Of a stretch of 11,721 bases of DNA, positions 7,338 through 11,721 are shown in pieces. The translations under genes were made by a program, and so were the position numbers. Origin of the DNA: Steroidobacteraceae bacterium (GTDB lineage: Bacteria > Pseudomonadota > Gammaproteobacteria > Steroidobacterales > Steroidobacteraceae); contig JALRHE010000404.1 of assembly GCA_023253235.1 (NCBI GenBank), positions 1 through 11,721 of the forward strand, read 5' to 3'. Position 1 is the first letter of the stretch; every line of letters begins with the position of its first letter. Below the pieces are notes generated by a model that ran no database searches, was not told the DNA's origin, and was given only the letters and a program-made list of their open reading frames with translations.

Positions 7338-7955
7338 TTAGCCACCCTTGGAATTACGCTTGTAATCCTGGTATTCCTTCCAGAGCTTTTCCTTGAGCTC
7401 GGGGTCGGTCTCCTGTTCCGCCGCGCGCCGCAATCGTCTGGCAACGATGTCATCGTCATCGCCAGACTCAACTCCGCGATTCGGAGCGCCACTGCCGGCG
7501 CCCACCGTACCGCGATCCTGACGATCGCCCGCTTGGCTTTCCGATCGACCCGCTGCCATGCCGCGCTCGGAACGAAGATCGCCTTCACGCGAGCCGGGCT
7601 CGGCTGCGGCGCGTCCGCCGCCTTCGCCCGCGCCGCCACCGGCTGATGCCGTGCGCGCATCACGTTCGGCGGCGGTTCGTCGCTGCTCCTCCGCGAGAGT
7701 CTTGTCGAACTCACCAAGTGAATCATCCAAAGATTTGTCGAGAACTTCGCGGCGCTCATCAGCGGTTGTAGCTTCACCAGACCCTGATTCCGGCGCCGGT
7801 GCACTCGGCGCTGGCAGGCTCGGCGGCGCAGGAATGCTGCTGGTCGACGGAGGCGTCGGCGACGGCAGACTCGGCGGCTGATCGACGGGCGGTGTCGCAC
7901 AGGCCGAGAGCGTCATCGCCAAGATGGCCATCCAGCAAACTTTCGTGCGCATCAT
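7338..7955 (-). CDS. Lipoprotein B, Pro-rich then Gly/Arg/Glu-rich low-complexity protein (205 aa)
   Basis: No family is recognised. The signal peptide ends in lipobox LSAC with Cys19. The mature part opens with a Pro/Ser/Ala-rich stretch (about 22-57) containing two PPSLP units. A charged helix-forming block (65-97) and a Gly/Ala/Arg/Glu-rich stretch (about 104-155) follow. After DDDD comes a charged C-terminal helix ending near EYQDYKRNSKGG. Nearly all of it looks disordered or extended, as expected for a linker from the outer membrane through the peptidoglycan. ATG 7955 overlaps the stop of lipoprotein A (ATGA), and a second ATG at 7952 gives a one-residue shorter form; either could start. 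AAGGTG lies 10 bases before the first. Its stop overlaps a possible upstream start of lipoprotein C (TAATG). The two competing long frames here are shadows of its GC-rich, low-complexity DNA. Confidence 0.82.
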   Translation of the reverse strand: MMRTKVCWMAILAMTLSACATPPVDQPPSLPSPTPPSTSSIPAPPSLPAPSAPAPESGSGEATTADERREVLDKSLDDSLGEFDKTLAEEQRRTAAERDARTASAGGGAGEGGGRAAAEPGSREGDLRSERGMAAGRSESQAGDRQDRGTVGAGSGAPNRGVESGDDDDIVARRLRRAAEQETDPELKEKLWKEYQDYKRNSKGG

Positions 7956-8629
7956 GGATTACCGTCACCTTGAAAAAAATTATGCAGCTGTTCCGCCAAG
8001 CGATCACAGGCCGCACCCTGCACTCGAGCGATGAAGGGTAATGGCACGACGGCGCCCACGATCGCCGATGTTCCAGTCACATTAGTCTCCACGCTGCCGA
8101 CCGATCTTGCCTGCTTCAAGTCCCACACGATGGCCTCGTAGTCCGATTCCTTCTCCCACCAGCCGAAGCCAATGCATCCGGCTGCCCCAGGCGCGGCGCC
8201 GCAAGCGAGGCTGCCTCCGCCATCGGTACGCCGAGTACCACCATCCAACCAAACGAGATAACGAACACCAGACGCGGCCACTCTCTCACCGACACCCGGG
8301 CGAGCTAAAAGTTGCGTGACCGCCTCGGGCCGGGTCGGTGCCGTACCGGGCTCGAACCACGGAAAAAGGTCGTCGACGAAACCATTGTTGTCACGCACCG
8401 CTATCGGTCGCTCACCCTTGGTGAGCCCGTTACCCACGCAGTCGATGAACTCGTCCTCCGCAGCAACCCCCTCGATCTGCGGTTTGGCGAGGATGACCAC
8501 AGCCTCTCCGTCGACGATTTGGGTCGGCAGCTCCCGACTCTCCTGAATGGTGGCGCTCATGCAGCCAGCCAGGGTCAGCGGCAGTATCGAAGCGAGTGAT
8601 AAGGAAGCTGAGGCTCGGTATCGCATCAT
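7952..8629 (-). CDS. Lipoprotein A, first gene of the kinase operon (225 aa)
   Basis: No named family is recognised. The signal peptide carries lipobox LAGC with Cys23 and Met at the next position, so outer-membrane sorting is expected. The mature domain has predicted beta strands (AVVILAK, VRYLVWLDGG, EAIVWDL, IVGAVVPLPFIARV) and four cysteines (64, 143, 152, 208) that could form two disulfides. The pattern of a strand, then WW-K-SDYEA-VWDLK-A, then a hydrophobic strand and a final helix is like many small envelope lipoproteins associated with transport systems. Two ATGs sit in tandem (8629 and 8626). GGAGG ends only two bases before the first but five before the second, so translation may really start at 8626. 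Its stop overlaps the start of lipoprotein B. A gap of 57 bases separates it from the MFS gene, which leaves room for a promoter. Confidence 0.88.
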   Translation of the reverse strand: MMRYRASASLSLASILPLTLAGCMSATIQESRELPTQIVDGEAVVILAKPQIEGVAAEDEFIDCVGNGLTKGERPIAVRDNNGFVDDLFPWFEPGTAPTRPEAVTQLLARPGVGERVAASGVRYLVWLDGGTRRTDGGGSLACGAAPGAAGCIGFGWWEKESDYEAIVWDLKQARSVGSVETNVTGTSAIVGAVVPLPFIARVQGAACDRLAEQLHNFFQGDGNP

Positions 8630-8631
8630 TT

Positions 8632-8636
8632 CCTCC
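8632..8636 (-). promoter_or_regulatory. Ribosome-binding site of lipoprotein A
   Basis: GGAGG on the minus strand lies two bases before ATG 8629 and five bases before ATG 8626. The better spacing favours the second ATG. The site is strong, which fits the first gene of an operon. Confidence 0.7.
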
Positions 8637-8670
8637 GGCAGAGCGCAGAGTATGCCATGTCGATACGTCG

Positions 8671-8686
8671 GATCAGCCGGCGGATC
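8671..8686. repeat. Imperfect 16-base palindrome in the MFS-lipoprotein A gap
   Basis: GATC-AGCCGGCG-GATC has a perfect GCCGGC centre and GATC arms, broken by one mismatched pair. It lies immediately after the MFS stop. It has no following T run, so it is not a convincing terminator; it could be a weak operator or chance. Confidence 0.25.
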
Positions 8687-9940
8687 TCAACTCCCTGGCT
8701 GTGGGAAACGATCCAGCCGACGCAGCTCCGGGAATAGCCTCCAGTAAACGCCCACGATGACCAGACAAGCAGCTCCACCGACCGTAACGGCGGTCACTGG
8801 ACCCCACCAACTGGCCGTCAATCCGGATTCGAACTCGCCAAGCTCGTTCGACGCTCCGATGAACATCGAGCTGACGGCGCTGACCCGACCTCGGATCGCA
8901 TCCGGGGTCTCCAGCTGCACCAATAAATGGCGAACGAACACGCTGACCATATCGCCTGCACCGAGACAGAACAACGCGAAACACGACAGCCAAAACGAGG
9001 TCGACAAGCCGAAGACAACGGTAGACACACCAAATAGCGCCACTCCACCGAACATCCAGCGCCCGGCATGCCTCGAGATCGGTCGACGAGCGAGCCAGAT
9101 CGCCGTCAATGCCGCACCGACACCCGGTGCGGTGCGCAACAGCCCAAGCCCCTCTGGCCCAACGTGCAGAATATCGGCTGCAAACATCGGCAAGAGCGCG
9201 GTTGCCCCGCCGAACAAGACGGCAAACAGATCGAGCGATATCGCACCGAGGACCGATCTGCGACGCAGTACGAAGCGAAAACCCTCCGCGAGTTCATGCC
9301 AAGCGAACTTCGCCTCCGTTGGGGGCGCTCTCACAGGGCGAATGCCGAACATCAACCAGAGTACGACCACGAGGATGGCTAAGGCGCTCACGTAGACCCA
9401 CATCGCCCCCTGGTCAGTAGTCACCGATTCGCCGAAGGCATACAACAAACCACCCAACGCCGGTCCGACGATCACGGCCGATTCGAAAAGGGTTGAGTTG
9501 AATGCGACAGCAGCAGGAAAAGCGCTTTGAGGGACGAGGTTGACGGTCATGGCCTGCGAGGTCGGCATCCACAACGCCCGTCCGGCACCAAACAGACCCA
9601 TCGCAAAAAAGACCCAGAGAATCTCGCGACTCCCCGACCAGGTGAAGCCGATCAAAACGAGTACACATGAAATCTCGATCACGTAGGCGATCACGATCAA
9701 CAAACGTCGATCCATACGATCGGCCAACTGGCCCGCCGGCAAAACCAACAGGAAAAACGGCAGAAACTGTGCAAGCCCGACCAGACCGAGGTCCAGCGGA
9801 TCGCGGGTGATGGAGTACACCTGCCAGCCGACCGCCACGCCCAACATCTGCCAAGCGAGCGTCGCGAAAAATCTGCCGAAAGCAAACCGCCGAAAATCTG
9901 CGTGCTGGAGAGCCGCACGCACGCCACTCGCCTGATTCAT
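8687..9940 (-). CDS. MFS transporter, EntS/MFS_3 type exporter
   Basis: This 417-residue integral membrane protein has the hydrophobic pattern of about 12 helices expected for the major facilitator superfamily. The loop between helices 2 and 3 holds motif A (GQLADRMDRR, 70-79). The block PQSAFPAAVAFNSTLFESAVIVGPALGGLLYA (in pieces at 137-167) and NELGEFESGLTA (365-376) are typical of the EntS-like subgroup, which exports siderophores, drugs or other small molecules by proton antiport. Length is normal for the family. The start is ATG 9940; no good Shine-Dalgarno site is visible upstream. It diverges from the hydrolase gene across 46 bases and could share a control region with it. It lies upstream of the lipoprotein-kinase operon on the same strand with a 57-base gap, so read-through is possible. 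The substrate cannot be told from sequence. Confidence 0.92.
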   Translation of the reverse strand: MNQASGVRAALQHADFRRFAFGRFFATLAWQMLGVAVGWQVYSITRDPLDLGLVGLAQFLPFFLLVLPAGQLADRMDRRLLIVIAYVIEISCVLVLIGFTWSGSREILWVFFAMGLFGAGRALWMPTSQAMTVNLVPQSAFPAAVAFNSTLFESAVIVGPALGGLLYAFGESVTTDQGAMWVYVSALAILVVVLWLMFGIRPVRAPPTEAKFAWHELAEGFRFVLRRRSVLGAISLDLFAVLFGGATALLPMFAADILHVGPEGLGLLRTAPGVGAALTAIWLARRPISRHAGRWMFGGVALFGVSTVVFGLSTSFWLSCFALFCLGAGDMVSVFVRHLLVQLETPDAIRGRVSAVSSMFIGASNELGEFESGLTASWWGPVTAVTVGGAACLVIVGVYWRLFPELRRLDRFPQPGS

Positions 9941-9986
9941 GGGTCAATGGTAGTTTGTTCTCGAGTTAGTTCGGCGGGATTTGTAC
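9941..9986. promoter_or_regulatory. Short divergent intergenic region, MFS transporter / tandem hydrolase
   Basis: Only 46 bases separate the two divergent starts, so both promoters must lie here or inside the opposite gene. I see no convincing -35/-10 pair on either strand; TTGTTC (9955-9960, plus) and TACCAT (minus, 9946-9951) are weak partial matches. A CTCGAG palindrome at 9960-9965 is the only symmetrical element. Confidence 0.3.
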
Positions 9987-11678
9987 ATGACGACCAGCAT
10001 CACGCGGCATTTCGCTTCCATCACCAACGGGCGATGGGGCCCGCGACAAGTGCACTACCGTCGCGTCGGGTCAGGCCCCGTCGTGCTGTGCTTGCACCAA
10101 TCTCCGCTTTCGTCGCGAGACATGCTCGCCACGATGGAACGCTGGAAGACTCACTTCACGTGCATCGCACCCGATACTCCCGGATTCGGACTGTCGGATC
10201 CTCTCGGCGTCGATCGCGCAGAAGCGAGCGACTTTGCCGAGGCCGTCATTGAATTCATGGATGCGCTTGGAATTGAGCGCGCAGCCGTTTACGGCTTTCA
10301 TACGGGTGCGATGATCACAGGCGCGCTAGCTGCAGCCTACCCGGAACGTATCGTCTGCGCCGCAGCTAACGGCTACGTGATCATGACGGAACCGGATCGA
10401 CAAGACTTCATCGAGCACTATCTCCCACCCTTACAGCCTAAATGGGACGGCTCGCACCTAACCTGGCTATGGGCTCGAATGCGCGAGCAACTGATCTTTT
10501 TCCCGTGGTATCGAAAATCGACGGCCGCTCGCCTGTCGTTCGACCTCCCTCCGGCGGAAGCGCTGCACAATGCATTGCTCGATTTCATGCGGGCAGGCGA
10601 TCACTACCGCGTGGGCTATCGCGCTGCGTTCACGATGCGATCGGATCTCGCACTGCGTCAAACGAAAACACCGATACTCGTCACGGCGGCAGATACCGAC
10701 GTGCTTTCAGCGGACCTCAATAACGTTCGACATCCCGCCAGCTGCGTCACCGTCGCAAGAGGCGGCGCGGCGGATCAAACACTCGATCTTTGCCGCGACT
10801 ACATCAAACGCCACAAGCCGCCGAAGATGCCGAAATCAACGGTGAATTCGGGTTTGCGCGGACGTCTTTGGCAGGACTACGTCGAAGTTGACGGCGGACA
10901 ACTGCGCATTCGTCGCAATGCAGACGCCAGTGGTCGAACTATTTTGATTCTGCACGAGGCGGGTGGTTCGACCGAGAGTATCGAAAGCATGGCTGCCGGA
11001 TTCATTGGTCATCGTCCAGTACTCGCGATCAATCTACCTGGTCATGGCGAATCGGATAACACGCTGCCGCGTGGCAAAGTGACCGTCGGTGGTTTTGCCA
11101 AGGCCATCGAAGTCGCGCTACAGAATTTGGGCATCGATGAGGTCGACGTCATTGGCGTAGGTGGTAGTGCGTTCATCGCGCTGGAGTTAGCCTCACTCGC
11201 AAAAAATCGCGTCAGGAACGCCGTCATGCTGAGTGCGATGCTGATCGACGATGCGTTACGCGATGAATTGATGACGCACTACACGCCCGAGATCAAGCCG
11301 CTCTGGTACGGCGGACACTTGGTCGAAGCGTGGTATGTCGTACGCGATCAAAGCTTGTTCTGGCCCTGGTTTCGACAAAAGCGTAGCAACATCATTCATC
11401 AAGATGCCGAACTTGACCCGAGTCGCGTTCAACGTCGTTTACTCGATCTATTTCGCTCTCATGGAATGTGGCGGCATGCCCATCAGGCGACTTTCGCGTA
11501 TCCGTGGCAAAAGAAGCTCGCCAAAACTCGGGAAACGGTTTTACTGGCTGCGCCAAGCGGAGATCCATTGAAACCCGCCGCAGCCCAAGCGGCTTCAGAG
11601 ATGTCTCATCTTATGTTTGTGGAATTGCCTCGCGAACCGCGAGACTGGGCCCGCGTCCTACTGCAGAAACTGTCATGA
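9987..11678 (+). CDS. Tandem alpha/beta-hydrolase-fold protein with no nucleophile in either domain
   Basis: This 563-residue protein is two alpha/beta-hydrolase domains in series (about 18-276 and 300-563). Each has the early strand motif (VVLCLHQSP; ILILHEAGG) and the PGFGLSD / PGHGESD loop. Both share a lid segment, residues 144-175 and 430-462, of the pattern HY-P---P-W-G-HL----W---R-Q--F-PW-R, which shows internal duplication. The nucleophile elbow GxSxG reads GFHTG (103-107, His105 in place of Ser) in domain 1 and GVGGS (390-394, Gly392 in place of Ser) in domain 2. The usual C-terminal His is also not evident in either. Ordinary esterase activity is unlikely; a lyase, cofactor-free or binding role is possible. 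I chose ATG 9987, with GGGA seven bases upstream, over an in-frame TTG at 9981. The stop overlaps the LOG gene as ATGA. Confidence 0.88.
   Translation: MTTSITRHFASITNGRWGPRQVHYRRVGSGPVVLCLHQSPLSSRDMLATMERWKTHFTCIAPDTPGFGLSDPLGVDRAEASDFAEAVIEFMDALGIERAAVYGFHTGAMITGALAAAYPERIVCAAANGYVIMTEPDRQDFIEHYLPPLQPKWDGSHLTWLWARMREQLIFFPWYRKSTAARLSFDLPPAEALHNALLDFMRAGDHYRVGYRAAFTMRSDLALRQTKTPILVTAADTDVLSADLNNVRHPASCVTVARGGAADQTLDLCRDYIKRHKPPKMPKSTVNSGLRGRLWQDYVEVDGGQLRIRRNADASGRTILILHEAGGSTESIESMAAGFIGHRPVLAINLPGHGESDNTLPRGKVTVGGFAKAIEVALQNLGIDEVDVIGVGGSAFIALELASLAKNRVRNAVMLSAMLIDDALRDELMTHYTPEIKPLWYGGHLVEAWYVVRDQSLFWPWFRQKRSNIIHQDAELDPSRVQRRLLDLFRSHGMWRHAHQATFAYPWQKKLAKTRETVLLAAPSGDPLKPAAAQAASEMSHLMFVELPREPRDWARVLLQKLS
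10416..10511 (+). repeat. Lid segment, copy 1 of internal protein duplication
   Basis: This encodes residues 144-175 of the tandem hydrolase (HYLPPLQPKWDGSHL, then WARMREQLIFFPWYR). It aligns residue by residue with copy 2, sharing P, W, G, HL, W, R, Q, F, PW and R. It is a protein-level repeat, not a DNA-level one, so the duplication is old. Confidence 0.8.
11274..11372 (+). repeat. Lid segment, copy 2 of internal protein duplication
   Basis: This encodes residues 430-462 (THYTPEIKPLWYGGHL, then WYVVRDQSLFWPWF). It is the counterpart of the lid in domain 1. The shared lid confirms that the second half is a full paralogous domain and not an unrelated fusion. Confidence 0.8.
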
Positions 11679-11721
11679 AGCGTCTCTGCGTTTTTTGTGG
11701 CGCCAACGCGGGCGCGAAGGA
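11675..11721 (+). CDS. LOG-family protein, N-terminus, cut by window edge
   Basis: Only 15 full codons are visible: MKRLCVFCGANAGAK. The KRLCVFCG-N-G opening is the characteristic first strand and loop of the LOG / TIGR00730 Rossmann-fold family, also annotated as lysine-decarboxylase-like or nucleotide 5'-monophosphate phosphoribohydrolases. The ATG overlaps the hydrolase stop by four bases (ATGA), so the two are probably co-translated. The family's PGGxGTxxE motif would lie beyond the window, so the call rests on this short but distinctive start. Confidence 0.75.
   Translation, partial: MKRLCVFCGANAGAK

Noticed and set aside
7316..7900. 194-codon minus-strand frame over lipoprotein B
   Set aside because: It is an Arg-rich shadow of GC-rich low-complexity DNA. 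Lipoprotein B has a signal peptide, lipobox and coupled start, and this frame has none of them.
7972..7978. Run of seven A (T7 on the coding strand) near the end of lipoprotein A, a possible slippery site
   Set aside because: A -1 shift would meet a stop two codons later, and the +1 frame gives a product with no recognisable feature. Nothing suggests programmed frameshifting.
8671..8686. Palindrome as a transcription terminator after the MFS gene
   Set aside because: The stem is short, has a mismatch and lacks a following T run.
8645..8690. Possible promoter for the kinase operon (TTGAGA then TATCGA, minus strand, 19-base spacing)
   Set aside because: The -10 match is poor and the spacing long, and part of it lies in the MFS stop codon. 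I cannot support it from sequence alone.
8757..9395. 212-codon plus-strand frame opposite the MFS gene
   Set aside because: It is polar, Pro/Thr/Asn-rich sequence antisense to a strongly conserved transporter and has no ribosome-binding site or motif.

Overview
The window looks like chromosomal DNA of a Gram-negative bacterium, probably a proteobacterium and possibly a gammaproteobacterium. The evidence is three lipoproteins with lipoboxes, a MotA/TolQ/ExbB-type channel protein, good Shine-Dalgarno sites, tightly overlapping genes and moderately high GC (judged by eye, not computed). Nothing in the sequence fixes the genus. I see no tRNA, rRNA, CRISPR array, insertion sequence or phage gene, and no gene-free stretch longer than about 60 bases.

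The main feature is a compact minus-strand gene cluster from about 8629 down past position 1. Its order of transcription is: lipoprotein A (8629-7952), Pro/Gly-rich lipoprotein B (7955-7338), lipoprotein C (7302-6079), a transmembrane Ser/Thr protein kinase with a TPR-like and PEGA-like periplasmic part (6065-3828), a single-pass protein with a cytoplasmic FHA-like domain and periplasmic PEGA repeats plus a SUMF1/FGE-like domain (3831-1417), a 76-residue membrane protein (1427-1197), a MotA/TolQ/ExbB homologue (1200-400), and the 5' part of a gene for a degenerate Hsp70/actin-fold protein (397 to beyond the left edge). Junctions are 2- to 35-base gaps or 4- to 11-base overlaps, so this is almost certainly one operon. 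The parts suggest an envelope-spanning machine: a cytoplasmic kinase and phosphopeptide reader, periplasmic binding modules, outer-membrane lipoproteins and a possibly proton-motive-force-linked channel. It resembles the kinase-SUMF1-lipoprotein control module of type VI secretion (PpkA/TagR/TagQ), but no secretion structural gene is visible. I know of no described system with this exact composition, and it is the best candidate here for something new.

Upstream on the same strand (9940-8687) is an MFS exporter of the EntS/MFS_3 type. Diverging from it across only 46 bases is a plus-strand gene (9987-11678) for a protein made of two duplicated alpha/beta-hydrolase domains. Both domains have lost the nucleophilic serine of the elbow motif. 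It overlaps by 4 bases the start of a LOG-family (phosphoribohydrolase-like) gene that runs off the right edge.
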